A DNA stretch of 64,000 bases from Alphaproteobacteria bacterium (GTDB lineage: Bacteria > Pseudomonadota > Alphaproteobacteria > Micavibrionales > UBA2020): positions 292,156 to 356,155 of the forward strand of contig JAEUKT010000003.1 of the NCBI GenBank assembly GCA_016794125.1, written 5' to 3'. The position numbers and the translations under genes are program-made. A model generated the notes under the pieces. The model had not been told where the DNA came from. It did not search any database and saw only the letters and a program-made list of their open reading frames with translations. Position 1 is the first letter of the stretch. Each line of letters opens with the position of its first letter. Shown here one piece after another: positions 28,049 through 37,431 of the stretch.

Positions 28049-28717
28049 TTAATCTTTTCCTGCCTTGTTCAAATCCCGGCTTTTCAACACTGTCTTCTCA
28101 TACCCCCTCCCCGCCAGCACTATCATCGCCCGCCCCAGCACGCGCGTATCGGTGGCGTAGGACGGGAACAGTTTTTTGATCAGCGGCGATAGCGGTTTGA
28201 ACGCGTTATACATCATGCGGTAAGCGGGGGTTTTGGATTGTTCGCCGTCCATCGGCTGGATGAAGGCGGGGCGCAGGATGTAGACGCCCTTGAACGGCAT
28301 CCGCAGCAGCGCATTCTCCAGCTCGCCGCGCACGCGCGCCCACATGACCGGGCCTTTTTCGGTGCTGTCCGCGCCTTCGGCGGAGACATATACAAACGTC
28401 ATCTGCGGGTTGAGGCGCAGCAGCGTTTCGGCGGCGGCCATGGTGAAGCCTTGCGTCACGCGGCGATATTCGGCTTCCGTCTTGCCCGCAACCGTGGTGC
28501 CGAGGCAGAAGAAGCACGCGTCATACCCCGCCAGCGCCGCATCGAAATGGCTGTAATCGGCAAGGTCGAGCATCATCAGCTCTTTCAGCTTCGCATGCTG
28601 CACGCCCGTCGCCGTGCGCCCCACCGCCAGCACGGCCTCCACTTGCGGATCGTTCAGGCAGGCACGCAGCGCGCCCTGCCCGATCATGCCTGTCGCGCCG
28701 TATATAATGACCTTCAT
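28049..28717 (-). CDS. NAD(P)-binding SDR/NmrA-like protein
   Basis: A 222-residue Rossmann-fold protein. MKVIIYGATGMIGQGALRACL is the dinucleotide-binding motif, and ACFFCLGT, FVYVSAEGAD and ILRPAFIQP are typical of atypical short-chain dehydrogenases of the oxidoreductase HTATIP2/YbjT type. GGAG lies about 7 nt before the ATG at 28717. Substrate is unknown. It follows the ccdA gene on the same strand but has its own ribosome site. Confidence 0.78.
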   Translation of the reverse strand: MKVIIYGATGMIGQGALRACLNDPQVEAVLAVGRTATGVQHAKLKELMMLDLADYSHFDAALAGYDACFFCLGTTVAGKTEAEYRRVTQGFTMAAAETLLRLNPQMTFVYVSAEGADSTEKGPVMWARVRGELENALLRMPFKGVYILRPAFIQPMDGEQSKTPAYRMMYNAFKPLSPLIKKLFPSYATDTRVLGRAMIVLAGRGYEKTVLKSRDLNKAGKD

Positions 28718-28729
28718 TTTCCACTCCAA

Positions 28730-29015
28730 AAGCGCATCGTGGGAATTTGCAAGTTATTGATATATCACGAAACTGCTTGTTGAATTTTGAAAAAATCGAA
28801 TTTTTAAGTCATTGAAATTGCTTGTGAATCAAAAATGGGTATGTGCGCAGAACCGTCGTAACCCCGATGTAGAACCACCGTTCCGGCATCGTATCTTTTA
28901 ATACGCTAAAAAATATCATGCCGATTCAGCCGCTTGCGAACAGCATAATTTCAATAATTGACCGCAAAACGAAATTCGGTTATTTTGCATCATCAAAATC
29001 ACATATCGGTAAATC
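28730..29015. other. AT-rich intergenic region between divergent genes
   Basis: The region holds the divergent promoters of the SDR-like gene and the HEXXH protein gene. It is AT-rich and carries short stretches such as TTGAATTTTGAAAAAATCGAATTTTT. No gene, RNA or clear operator is seen. Confidence 0.4.
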
Positions 29016-30254
29016 ATGCTCGACGGTCTTAAAAACAAGCTCCGCGCCGCCTTCGGAATGAAGGCGAAACCGCCCGCGAAAACCGATGTGCCGCAGGAAA
29101 TCGTCGAGAATAAACATGTGCAAAAAGCGGTCTTGAAAAAGGTCCGCAGCCGCCGTCTCAAAAAACTCGGCCTCATCTTCGCCGCTTCCGCCGCGCTATC
29201 GACCGGTTTGCAATACGCGCCGGATGCGGTTTCGACGAAGCTGGACGATTTTATGACGCAGAAAAATTTCGGCGGCGATTACGCGCAGCATTTCCACGCG
29301 AAAGAAATCCGCGTTTATGACCGCTTCAATCCGCTGTTCCCGTTCCACCACGCCGGCCACGCGACGAGCATCAGATGGCATCAAGGGCTGAAATACGGGA
29401 ATATCTACGCACTCCCCCTCGCCATCGGCACGCCGACTTCCTATGCGTCGGATTTGCTGGACGGTTTCATGATGATGATACCGGGCAACAAGCTGGACGC
29501 GTTTTCGCTGTCGGGCAACGACGCGCCTGCGGACCGCACGGTTTTTATCCGCCCGCCCGGCGATTTTTCGCTGAACCGCTTTATGGGCGATTTTTCGGGC
29601 GTGAACGGCCAGAAGCTTGAATTCCAGAGCGACCGCGAAGTTTTGCGCGACATCCTGTTCCAGTTCGTGATGCTGCACGAGGCGCGCCACGGCGACCAGG
29701 ACAAAACAGTTTTCGGCGCGACCAACGAAAGCGACGCGGACCTGTACGCTTTCCGCGTCATGAAGGCGCGCGGCACGGATCCCGCGCTGCTGAACGAAGC
29801 CGCCACCATCGTCGCCCATGCGCGTGCGATCAACGGCGCGGTCGGCGGCGACGCTGAACACGCATCGACCTTTACGCTGCAGCGCGGGCAGCAGCGCGTA
29901 TTCGACGCGCATCAGGATGCCGCGTCGTTCGAGCGCCTGAACCAGCTGCTGGCCGAAGCCGACGGGCGCAACAGGGACAAATTCCCGGACGCCATGCCGC
30001 GCGGCAACCGTTATCTGTACCTGACGCTGGCGATGCACGGGCAAGGGCTGCTGAAGGAAGATCCGGGTCTCGACAAGGCGGCGACGTCTTTTGTGCAGGC
30101 GCTGGGTTATTTCGACAAGCTGTCGGGCGGAAAAATCATCGATCAGGAATTCGACCTGTCGAAAATCGACCTGAAATACCTGACGCAGGTCTATAAGCCG
30201 GTGCCCGACAAGCTGGTGCCCGCCAAGCAGCCCGCGCGGCGCCTCGGCGCATAA
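29016..30254 (+). CDS. Membrane-anchored protein with HEXXH motif, putative metalloprotease
   Basis: A 412-residue protein of no named family. A basic N-terminus (KKVRSRRLKKL) leads to one membrane segment at about 51-66. The large remainder carries MLHEARHGDQ at 219-228, a HEXXH zinc-binding motif, and NESDADLYAFRVM about 12 residues later, where Glu238 could be the third ligand as in gluzincins. The spacing is short for classic gluzincins, so the assignment is tentative. The tail is helical and repeat-like. It stands alone and has a weak ribosome site. Confidence 0.6.
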   Translation: MLDGLKNKLRAAFGMKAKPPAKTDVPQEIVENKHVQKAVLKKVRSRRLKKLGLIFAASAALSTGLQYAPDAVSTKLDDFMTQKNFGGDYAQHFHAKEIRVYDRFNPLFPFHHAGHATSIRWHQGLKYGNIYALPLAIGTPTSYASDLLDGFMMMIPGNKLDAFSLSGNDAPADRTVFIRPPGDFSLNRFMGDFSGVNGQKLEFQSDREVLRDILFQFVMLHEARHGDQDKTVFGATNESDADLYAFRVMKARGTDPALLNEAATIVAHARAINGAVGGDAEHASTFTLQRGQQRVFDAHQDAASFERLNQLLAEADGRNRDKFPDAMPRGNRYLYLTLAMHGQGLLKEDPGLDKAATSFVQALGYFDKLSGGKIIDQEFDLSKIDLKYLTQVYKPVPDKLVPAKQPARRLGA

Positions 30255-30276
30255 ACACAAAAAAACACGGCGATAT

Positions 30277-31224
30277 TTACGCGAGGACGAGTTCCCAGTC
30301 CTGCCCGATGCTGTCGATGCCGAAGCGGCGGTGCGGCGTTTCGCGCACCAGCTGCAGGCCCGCCTGCTTCATCATCTGGCCCGCGAAATCGATCACGCTT
30401 TCGGTGCGCAGCACGAGTTTTTTATAGCCTGCATGTTTTGCGAAAGCTGTCGCCGCGTCCAGCAGGTGGCGGCCGATGCCCATGCCGCGCGCTTCCGGTG
30501 TGACATAGGGCAGCACGGCTTCCGCCGTATTGTCGTTGACAGCGCGCACGAACACGGAGCCGACCAGATGGCCGTTGATTTCCGCGATCAGGCAGCGGTC
30601 GGTCTCGGGCTTATATTTGCGGATGAATTCCGCCGCCAGCGCCGCCAGTTCCGCCTCGAATTCATGGTTCCAGCCGTAGTCGGCCGCGAACTGAACCGAG
30701 CAGCTGTGGATGATGCGCCCGATATCGCCCAGCCTGTGTTCGCGCAACGTAAAGGCTTCCGCCACGCGCCGCTCGAACTGGCCGGGCTGGTTGACGATGC
30801 GGTCGATCGTTGACATGGCGGCGACAAGGCGGATCTGGTCTTCGACCGGCAGCGGCGACACGATGTTGATCATGATCTTGTTCGCGACTTCGTTGATATC
30901 GTCGCAGACCTTGCTGCCCTTTTTCGACAGCACGATCTTGAACTGGCGCGCGTCTTCTTTAGAGCGCTCCTTTTCGATCAGGCCTTCTTTTTCAAACTTG
31001 GTCATGATGCGGCTGAGATAGCCGTTATCCATTTTCAGGTCGCGCGCCAGCGCGCTGGCGGTCGTCTGGCCGCACAGTTCCAGTTCGGTCAGCACGCGCA
31101 ATTCGGCGGCGGTAAACGGACTGTCGAAAACGCGTTCTTCCAGAATGCCGATTTTCTGCATGTACATGCGGTTGAAACGACGGATCGTTCCTACACGCTG
31201 TTCAAGTCCTGAATCAGGTTTGCG
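30277..31224 (-). CDS. MarR-type regulator fused to GNAT acetyltransferase
   Basis: A 315-residue two-domain protein. Residues about 1-145 form a MarR winged helix: LRVLTELELCGQTTASALARDL, then DNGYLSRIMTKFEKEGLIEK with the wing SKEDARQFKIVLSKKG. The C-terminal half is a GNAT fold with LVGSVFVRAVNDN and the acetyl-CoA loop VTPEARGMGIGRHLLDAA. Such fusions probably regulate genes and acetylate a small molecule or protein. The start is uncertain: a GTG at 31224 is chosen, and a TTG at 31284 or an ATG at 31167 are possible. Confidence 0.83.
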   Translation of the reverse strand, partial: RKPDSGLEQRVGTIRRFNRMYMQKIGILEERVFDSPFTAAELRVLTELELCGQTTASALARDLKMDNGYLSRIMTKFEKEGLIEKERSKEDARQFKIVLSKKGSKVCDDINEVANKIMINIVSPLPVEDQIRLVAAMSTIDRIVNQPGQFERRVAEAFTLREHRLGDIGRIIHSCSVQFAADYGWNHEFEAELAALAAEFIRKYKPETDRCLIAEINGHLVGSVFVRAVNDNTAEAVLPYVTPEARGMGIGRHLLDAATAFAKHAGYKKLVLRTESVIDFAGQMMKQAGLQLVRETPHRRFGIDSIGQDWELVLA

Positions 31225-31568
31225 CACTGTAATAAGCTTTTCAAATCTGGGGCCTTCGGGCCCGTACACACAATGTGGCAACAATAGCGTGATTTTCCCG
31301 CGAATATCTACATCTTGATTGGGTTTTTGGTTAAAAAACCAAGTTTAACGGGTGATAATGTATATTTTCAGCCAAAAATCACCCTAAAACAGACAAAAAC
31401 GGCGCGTTTTACGCTTTACCGGCACAAAACCAATTAAATCCGGCTTTTCGCACTAATCTACTGTTATCGCTGCATTAACAATTCACACCTTGTTGTTATG
31501 TAAACAATGCCGTATATTCGCGGATAATCCAGACGCGAATCCATCGCGGAAAAAACAAGGGTGTAAAA
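31225..31568. other. Divergent intergenic region
   Basis: About 340 nt between the MarR-GNAT gene and the ankyrin-like gene. GGTTTTT at 31322-31328 and AAAAACC at 31334-31340 make a 7-bp hairpin. The rest is AT-rich and probably holds both promoters. No further gene is seen. Confidence 0.35.
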
Positions 31569-32123
31569 ATGCCAAGCATGAGCGCAGACACAGTATTGGG
31601 TATCGCCAATTTCACCAGCAGCTATATCGAACCTGCTTTCCTCAAACTGAAAGACAAGCTGTTCAAACCCAGCCAGCAGACGCTCGACAAGCGCGTGGCA
31701 AGCTACACGAACAGCTACCTGTTCGGATTTAAAGGATCGCTGAAAGTCATCAAGGACGCGCTGGCGAAAGGCGCAAGCCCGAATGTGCAGACCGACCGCA
31801 TCAATTCCGAATGGGAAAAAATCGGCACGGAACCCGTGCTGAACAAGGCCGTGCGTTTCGGCGACAAGGCGCTGGTCGAAGTGCTGGTGGCGGCAGGCAC
31901 CGATTTCACCCTGCCCGACAGTGACGGAAAAACGGCACAAGACCAGCTGCAGCGCCGCCCTGCCCTGACATCTTCGTTCGACACCGGCGGTAAGGCATCG
32001 ACGCCGGCATCCAGCGCGGCCGGATTTAACGCAAGCGCGGAAAAAGACTGTGCCAAATCCACCGTCGCACCGTTCACCCGGCCGACCACGGCGGGCGCAA
32101 AACCGGGCGCGAACGGCCTGTAA
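31569..32123 (+). CDS. Ankyrin-like small protein
   Basis: A 184-residue protein. The region about 55-125 reads as two degenerate ankyrin repeats: GSLKVIKDALAKGASPNVQT, then PVLNKAVRFGDKALVEVLVAAG ending in LPDSDGKTAQDQL. The N-terminal 50 residues are helical, and the C-terminal 55 are low complexity with a single Cys. There is no signal peptide. AAGGGTG gives a ribosome site. Ankyrin repeats usually mediate protein contacts; the partner is unknown. It differs from the three ankyrin genes at 42.8-45.3 kb and lacks their shared C-terminal module. Confidence 0.6.
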   Translation: MPSMSADTVLGIANFTSSYIEPAFLKLKDKLFKPSQQTLDKRVASYTNSYLFGFKGSLKVIKDALAKGASPNVQTDRINSEWEKIGTEPVLNKAVRFGDKALVEVLVAAGTDFTLPDSDGKTAQDQLQRRPALTSSFDTGGKASTPASSAAGFNASAEKDCAKSTVAPFTRPTTAGAKPGANGL

Positions 32124-32141
32124 AACAATATCATACCAAAT

Positions 32142-32184
32142 AAAAATCCCCCGATGCGCCGGTCACGGCATCGGGGGATTTTTT
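32142..32184. terminator. Bidirectional intrinsic terminator
   Basis: AAAAATCCCCCGATGC at 32142-32157 pairs along 16 bp with GCATCGGGGGATTTTT, ending in a T-run. The stem is GC-rich in the middle with A-tract and T-tract at the ends, so it can work on both strands. It lies between two convergent genes. Confidence 0.9.
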
Positions 32185-32198
32185 ATTCGCGTGTCGGC

Positions 32199-32741
32199 TT
32201 AGCGCACTTCTGCGCCGGGCTTGTACGCGTTGTAGCTCATATAGGCATCTTCGATCGCGGGGCGTGCGTCATCCCATTCAAGCTGGGAGTCGCCGCGCGA
32301 CAGGTTCCAGTTGTTTTCGATCGAGGGTGCGAGGTCGTTGAAGTCGCGGCCCTTGTTTTTGCGCGCAGCTTCAAGGCCAGAGCGGTATGCGGGTTCATAG
32401 GTGGAAAATTCAGCGCCCTTGTTCACATACGGGCGGCTGGCATAGTTTTCTTCCCACCAGACCAGCTGGGTCGGGTTCACTTCTTCGCCGACCGCATGGC
32501 CGATATCCGCGCCGATGACGGCACCGACAGCCGCACCGATGACAGCACCGGCAGGACCAGCAGCCGAGCCCATCGCCGCGCCTGCAGCAATCGCCGTAGA
32601 TGCTGCCGCAGCACCGCCCAGCGCCGCGCCGACACCCGTGCCGATCGCCTGCATGCCGGGTTCACCGGTGATGGGGTCGCGGTTGGCTTTTTTCTCGTTT
32701 TCCTTTTGCACTTGCGCGCGGGTTTCGGTTTCTTTTTTCAT
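32199..32741 (-). CDS. Glycine-zipper protein
   Basis: A 180-residue product. A charged N-terminus (MKKETETRAQVQKENEKKAN) is followed by a long Gly/Ala zipper at about 30-90 (GTGVGAALGGAAAAS, AAGPAGAVIGAAVGAVIGAD) that can insert in or pack against a membrane. A soluble domain with LVWWEENYASRPY and YEPAYRSGLEAA follows. The ATG at 32741 has CGAGGTA before it; the frame stays open upstream across the cytochrome gene, which is only a shadow. No signal peptide is seen. Proteins of this layout are found in many proteobacteria, but their job is not known. Confidence 0.68.
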   Translation of the reverse strand: MKKETETRAQVQKENEKKANRDPITGEPGMQAIGTGVGAALGGAAAASTAIAAGAAMGSAAGPAGAVIGAAVGAVIGADIGHAVGEEVNPTQLVWWEENYASRPYVNKGAEFSTYEPAYRSGLEAARKNKGRDFNDLAPSIENNWNLSRGDSQLEWDDARPAIEDAYMSYNAYKPGAEVR

Positions 32742-32885
32742 GATGTACCTCGTGTGAAAATGATTGTTGCCATTTTCTAACCCCCGGCTTGGGCTTTGGT
32801 TCCCCCGTTCTTGACTTGCGTCAAGAAGCGCGCGCGGCAAACTTGTATAATTGCGCTGGAAAATTATCAAAAAACGGGTGAACCC

Positions 32886-33245
32886 ATGCGACACAAGCTT
32901 GCGTTTTTTATCCTTCTCATGCTTCCTGTGACCGCCCATGCGGATGACGGCAACGCCGAATCCGGCGCGACAGCGTTCAAATCGCGCTGCATGGCGTGCC
33001 ATACGATGGACAAAAACAAGATCGGCCCGCAATTGGCTGGTGTCTATGGCCGCAAGGCAGGCACGGTGGAGGGTTTCAAATATTCCGACGCACTTGCCGC
33101 ATCCGGCATCGTCTGGGACGACAAGAAACTGGACGAATGGCTGGCAGGCCCCCAGAAAATGGTGCCGGGCCAGAAAATGAATATCAGCGTGCCGGATTCC
33201 AAAACCCGCGCCGATATCATCGCCCATCTGAAAACCCAGAAATAG
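32886..33245 (+). CDS. Class I c-type cytochrome
   Basis: A 119-residue periplasmic electron carrier. A signal peptide (MRHKLAFFILLMLPVTAHA) is followed by the heme-binding CMACH and a likely distal methionine in GPQKMVPGQKM, as in the cytochrome c550/c2 group. GAEXG-like features read ESGATAFKSRCMACH. It lies 51 nt before a small membrane protein gene. Confidence 0.9.
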   Translation: MRHKLAFFILLMLPVTAHADDGNAESGATAFKSRCMACHTMDKNKIGPQLAGVYGRKAGTVEGFKYSDALAASGIVWDDKKLDEWLAGPQKMVPGQKMNISVPDSKTRADIIAHLKTQK

Positions 33246-33296
33246 CCTCATTCGCCAGTCGCGCGCCGTTGTGGTATGATAGATAAGGAGGATAAA

Positions 33297-33509
33297 ATGG
33301 CATCCTGCCCCACCGTCAAATCACAAATCACGCGCGGCATCATCGCGGCCTGCGCGCTGGTTGCCGCCTATTTCGCCTATGCACATTCGCAGCCGTTATC
33401 CTACGCGCTGATCGCCGTATCCCTGTTCGCCATGCGCGGCTGCCCCGCCTGCTGGGTGGCGGGGATGTGCGATGCGGTGAAGAAAAAATCTGGTGCCGAG
33501 AATAAATAG
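33297..33509 (+). CDS. Small membrane protein with paired cysteines
   Basis: A 70-residue protein with two hydrophobic segments (GIIAACALVAAYFAYAH and LSYALIAVSLFAM). The second is followed by RGCPACWVAGMCDAVKKKSG, where a CPAC pair and a further Cys resemble a thiol or metal site. AAGGAGG 7 nt upstream fixes the ATG at 33297. It follows the cytochrome c gene. Function unknown. Confidence 0.65.
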   Translation: MASCPTVKSQITRGIIAACALVAAYFAYAHSQPLSYALIAVSLFAMRGCPACWVAGMCDAVKKKSGAENK

Positions 33510-33637
33510 CCACCCTGCCCACGGCGAAATACCTGAATTAAATCGTTATTTTTCAATATCCGCCCGCCTTAATCATTTGTCAAAACATAGCTGATACCAT
33601 AATCCGCAGAGACTCGGATTTTATCTGTGAGGGATTT

Positions 33638-35332
33638 ATGGCGGATCAGGACAATACGAAGCCTATTGTTATCGTCGGCGGCGGCTTTGCCGGTACAACC
33701 ATGATGACGCATACATTGCTCCGGATCGCGGCCGACCCCGGCATTACCAAGCCCGTCAAAATCCTGATGGTGGAACGCCACGAAGAACAGATGCATGGCG
33801 GTGTCGCCTATAGCAGGGGCGCGGAATACAAAAAGCACAACCTGAATGCCGGCGCAATGAGCATGGATATGTTCCCCGGCAACGAGCCCCCGCCCGGCTT
33901 CCCCAGTTTCGTGCAATATATCCAGCAAAAGGCGGAAAGCGATCCCGCGCAGCTTGATCACCTGATCAACCCGTCGCGCCAGCTGGTCAGCCAGTACATC
34001 ACCGACATGCTGAACATCGCGAAAGAAAAAGTCGGCGCCAAGGCGGATGTCGAAATCGCGCTGCGCAAGGCGACGAAAATCGAACAGCTGCCCGAAGGCG
34101 GCACGCGCGTCGAATTCGGCGACGGGTCGAGCGTCGATTCATGCCATACCATCCTTGCGACCGGATTCCAGGAAGCCGCCGCACCGCGCTTTGCGAAAAA
34201 CGTGGCCGACCATCCGCGCTTCATGGACCAGCCCTATGCGGCGAAGGCCAACCCGTTTTACAACGAAGTATGCAAGGAACCGGACGCAAAAACCCTGATC
34301 ATCGGCACCGGCCTGACCGCGATGGACATTGCCGCGCGCATGATCAATTCCGGCTACAAGGGCGAAATCGTCATGATGTCGCGCCGCGGCCTGATGCACA
34401 AAACCTACGAGGACACGCCGCCCGAGGAATATCTTGCCAATCAGGCAATGCGCGGCGAAGCGCGTTCCGTCGATAGCCTTGATATTTCCAAGACGCGCCC
34501 GAAATTTCTGGAGGCGGAAACGACGGCCGAACTGGTGCGCGGCATCGTCAGCGAATTCAACGACCTGAGATCACAGGGCTACACCTCGCCCGAAATCCTG
34601 ATTTACTGGGAACGCTTTGTGCCCGATGTCTGCGCGAAATTCCCGCACAAGGATCTGGCGGCGCTGTTCGCCGACCACGAAGCGCTGATTACGTCGTCGC
34701 GCGTCGGCGTGACGCCCAATACCGGCCTTACCGTACGCGACGGCATCGAAAGCGGCCAGATCAAGGTGGCGGTCGGCGCGATCAAGGATATCAGCCCCGG
34801 CGACAACGGCCGCCTTGCCGCGACCTACAACCCCGGTAACGGCGATGTGTCGATGGTGAAGATGCAGTTTAACGCCGCCGAAAACCGCCCCGAAGTCGCG
34901 CAGTATGACTATGTATTTTCCGCGATGGGCAATACCAGCAACTATGCCGTGCCGCCGGAGCAGATCAGCGACCCGCTGTGGCGGGATTTGCTGAAAGAAG
35001 GCAAGGCGCAGCCGCATTGGACAAAATCGGGCATCGCGGTCGGCAGGGATTTCTCCCTGCTGGATGCGCAAGGCAATGCGTCCGACTGTATCACCGTGAT
35101 CGGCGTGCCGGTTGCGGGGCATATGATGACGACCCCCTACCCCTATCCACACGCCCCCCATATCTCGGGCGGCAAGCTGGGGCCGAACGCGCTGGGCGCG
35201 ATGACGATTTCTGCAGAAGTGAAAATGGTGCTGGATCATAAATTTGAATCCATGACCGCCGGATATCGCAACGACGAGCCGTCGGTAGCCGCCACCGTCA
35301 AACGCCAGAAAACCGCGCAACCCTCTCGATAA
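33638..35332 (+). CDS. FAD/NAD(P)-binding oxidoreductase-like protein (copy 1)
   Basis: A 564-residue protein of the FAD-NAD(P)-binding type (flavin monooxygenase-like N-terminal Rossmann fold). PIVIVGGGFAGTTMMTHTLL is the FAD-binding motif, HNLNAGAMSMDMFPG and CHTILATGFQEA follow, and TLIIGTGLTAMDIAARMI is a second dinucleotide motif. It is a tandem paralogue of the next gene, with matching blocks through the whole length. Substrate unknown. A GGGATTT ribosome site precedes the ATG. Confidence 0.8.
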   Translation: MADQDNTKPIVIVGGGFAGTTMMTHTLLRIAADPGITKPVKILMVERHEEQMHGGVAYSRGAEYKKHNLNAGAMSMDMFPGNEPPPGFPSFVQYIQQKAESDPAQLDHLINPSRQLVSQYITDMLNIAKEKVGAKADVEIALRKATKIEQLPEGGTRVEFGDGSSVDSCHTILATGFQEAAAPRFAKNVADHPRFMDQPYAAKANPFYNEVCKEPDAKTLIIGTGLTAMDIAARMINSGYKGEIVMMSRRGLMHKTYEDTPPEEYLANQAMRGEARSVDSLDISKTRPKFLEAETTAELVRGIVSEFNDLRSQGYTSPEILIYWERFVPDVCAKFPHKDLAALFADHEALITSSRVGVTPNTGLTVRDGIESGQIKVAVGAIKDISPGDNGRLAATYNPGNGDVSMVKMQFNAAENRPEVAQYDYVFSAMGNTSNYAVPPEQISDPLWRDLLKEGKAQPHWTKSGIAVGRDFSLLDAQGNASDCITVIGVPVAGHMMTTPYPYPHAPHISGGKLGPNALGAMTISAEVKMVLDHKFESMTAGYRNDEPSVAATVKRQKTAQPSR

Positions 35333-35595
35333 GCTCGATTGTTGCAACGCAACACCTTAAATCATTGAAATAGTTGGATAGCCGTTCAACAATGGGGTAT
35401 CCTAAGACCGCATTTTTTCTTGTTATGAAAAGATTGTTGTGTTATAATTCTTGAAATTGAAAAAAAAGAACTGCCGCAGGCTCCCGTTTGAAACAAAAAG
35501 AGGGCCGCGGACAGCCACCCGAAAAACAAAAACAACGGGCGGTTGCAAAGGTCAGCTTTAAAACTGCGGTGTAAAATTTTTAGAGGGTTTATTTC

Positions 35596-37302
35596 ATGTC
35601 GGATAACAATCCACCTATCGTTATCGTCGGCGGCGGTTTGGCCGGTACTGTGATGCTGGTGCATACGCTGGTGAAAATCGCCAACGACCCTGCCATTACC
35701 GAAGCAAACCCTGTCAGCATTTCGCTGATCGAGCGTTATGCCGAACAGCTGCATGGCGGTGTCGCCTACAGCAAAGGCCCCAATTTCCGCGAGCATAACC
35801 TGAACGCCGGCGCGCGCACGCTTAACTTCTTCCCTGCCGGAAAATATCCGGCAGGCATGCCGACCTTTGTCGAATACATCCAGGACCGCGCGAAAAAGAA
35901 CCCCGAGGAACTGCACGCGCTGACCGACCCGCCCCGCCAGATGGTCAACGAATACTGCCAGCACATGTTGAAACTGGCGATCGATAAGGCGGGCGCGAAG
36001 GTTCAGGTCGAGATCGGCATGAAGAACATCATCAAGGCCGAGGAAAAGCCCGACGGCGGCGCGCGTCTGTATTGCAGCGACGGCGCGGCATTCGACGCCA
36101 GCCACGTGATCCTCGCCACAGGCTTTCAGGAAGCGACCGCGCCAAAATTCGCGCAGAAGGCCGCCGGCCACCCGCATTTCGTGGCGCAACCCTATTCCGC
36201 ACGCGCCAACCGCGCTTTCGAGGAAGTATGCTCCAACGCCGAAGGGCAAAAAGCCTTCATCATCGGCACCGGCCTGACCGCGATGGACATCGCCGCGCGC
36301 CTGATCAAGCAGGGCTTCAAGGGCGAAATCACCATGATGTCGCGCCGCGCGCTGATGCACACCACTTTTGAACCGACCACCCCCGAAGAATACCTGGCAA
36401 AACGCATCAAGGGCGAACCCCGCCCGCAGGCGGAGCTGGATTTCACCAAGCGGGAACCGAAATTCCTGCAGGCGAAAACCATCGCAGGCCTCGTCAAGGC
36501 CGTCGGCAAGGAATTCACCGAACTGACCGCGCAGGGCTATTCTTCCGGCGAGATCCTCGCCTATTGGGAGCGTTACGTGCCGACCATCGCCGAAAAATTC
36601 CCGCATGAAGACCTCGCGAAACTGTACCTCGACAACGAGGCGCTGATCGTCAGCCGCCGTGCAGGGGTCACGCCCGATACCGGCACGACAGTACGTGATG
36701 CCATCAACAACGGCCAGATCAAGGTAAAGACCGGCGCGATCCGCGAAGTTTCGGTCGATGACGAAGGCAAGCTCGCGGTCACCTATAACCCCGGCTCCGG
36801 CGCACTCACGCTGACGCGCGCGAAATTCAACGCCGTCACCAACCGCACCAGAACCGAAGGATACGATTTCGTGTTCTCCGCCATGGGCAACTCGGCGAAT
36901 TTCAACAACGCCGCCGAGGTGAAGGAAAGGCTGTGGGCCGACCTGCTGGAAACCGGCAAGGCGACCCCGCATTGGCTGCGTGCGGGCGTGACCCTGACCA
37001 AGGATTTCTCGCTGGTCGATGCGACCGGCAAGGCTTCCGACTGCTTCACCGTCATCGGCGTACCCGCATCCGGCCACATGGTCGTGACGCGCTACCCCTA
37101 TCCCGACAGCCCCGGCGTGACCGGCGGCAAGATGGGCCCCACCTCGCTCAATTCCGGCGCGATCCTGTCAGAAACGCTTTTGGTGCTGGAGGCGAAATAC
37201 GAACGCCTGATGGCCAGCTTCAAGATCGAGCCTGCGGCAAACGACACCGATTTCGATGCAGCCCCCAAAAAGCGGGCTGCGGGCCGCAGCTTCGGCGCTT
37301 AA
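35596..37302 (+). CDS. FAD/NAD(P)-binding oxidoreductase-like protein (copy 2)
   Basis: A 568-residue tandem paralogue of the gene at 33638-35332. PIVIVGGGLAGTVMLVHTLV begins the FAD fold, AFIIGTGLTAMDIAARLI the second, and VIGVPASGHMVVTRYPYPDSP near the C-terminus matches the copy upstream. It ends with a basic tail (KKRAAGRSFGA). The 263-nt gap before it probably holds a promoter. A strong intrinsic terminator follows at 37327-37360. Confidence 0.8.
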   Translation: MSDNNPPIVIVGGGLAGTVMLVHTLVKIANDPAITEANPVSISLIERYAEQLHGGVAYSKGPNFREHNLNAGARTLNFFPAGKYPAGMPTFVEYIQDRAKKNPEELHALTDPPRQMVNEYCQHMLKLAIDKAGAKVQVEIGMKNIIKAEEKPDGGARLYCSDGAAFDASHVILATGFQEATAPKFAQKAAGHPHFVAQPYSARANRAFEEVCSNAEGQKAFIIGTGLTAMDIAARLIKQGFKGEITMMSRRALMHTTFEPTTPEEYLAKRIKGEPRPQAELDFTKREPKFLQAKTIAGLVKAVGKEFTELTAQGYSSGEILAYWERYVPTIAEKFPHEDLAKLYLDNEALIVSRRAGVTPDTGTTVRDAINNGQIKVKTGAIREVSVDDEGKLAVTYNPGSGALTLTRAKFNAVTNRTRTEGYDFVFSAMGNSANFNNAAEVKERLWADLLETGKATPHWLRAGVTLTKDFSLVDATGKASDCFTVIGVPASGHMVVTRYPYPDSPGVTGGKMGPTSLNSGAILSETLLVLEAKYERLMASFKIEPAANDTDFDAAPKKRAAGRSFGA

Positions 37303-37326
37303 CCTCTTTTTTCAGTCCTCCCTGAA

Positions 37327-37360
37327 GCGGGCCGGGTTTTCTCCCCCGGCCCGCATTTTT
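37327..37360 (+). terminator. Intrinsic terminator after FAD gene copy 2
   Basis: GCGGGCCGGG at 37327-37336 pairs perfectly with CCCGGCCCGC at 37345-37354, and ATTTTT follows. The stem starts 24 nt after the stop codon at 37302. Confidence 0.9.
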
Positions 37361-37431
37361 ATGTTGCATTACGGAAAACATTGTGATATGGTCTCCGCAC
37401 AATAAAAACGCGCATAGATGGAGTGTTATAA

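Noticed and set aside
32742..33251. N-terminal extension of the glycine-zipper frame across the cytochrome c gene
   Set aside because: It is antisense to a gene with signal peptide and CMACH, and the ATG at 32741 has its own ribosome site.
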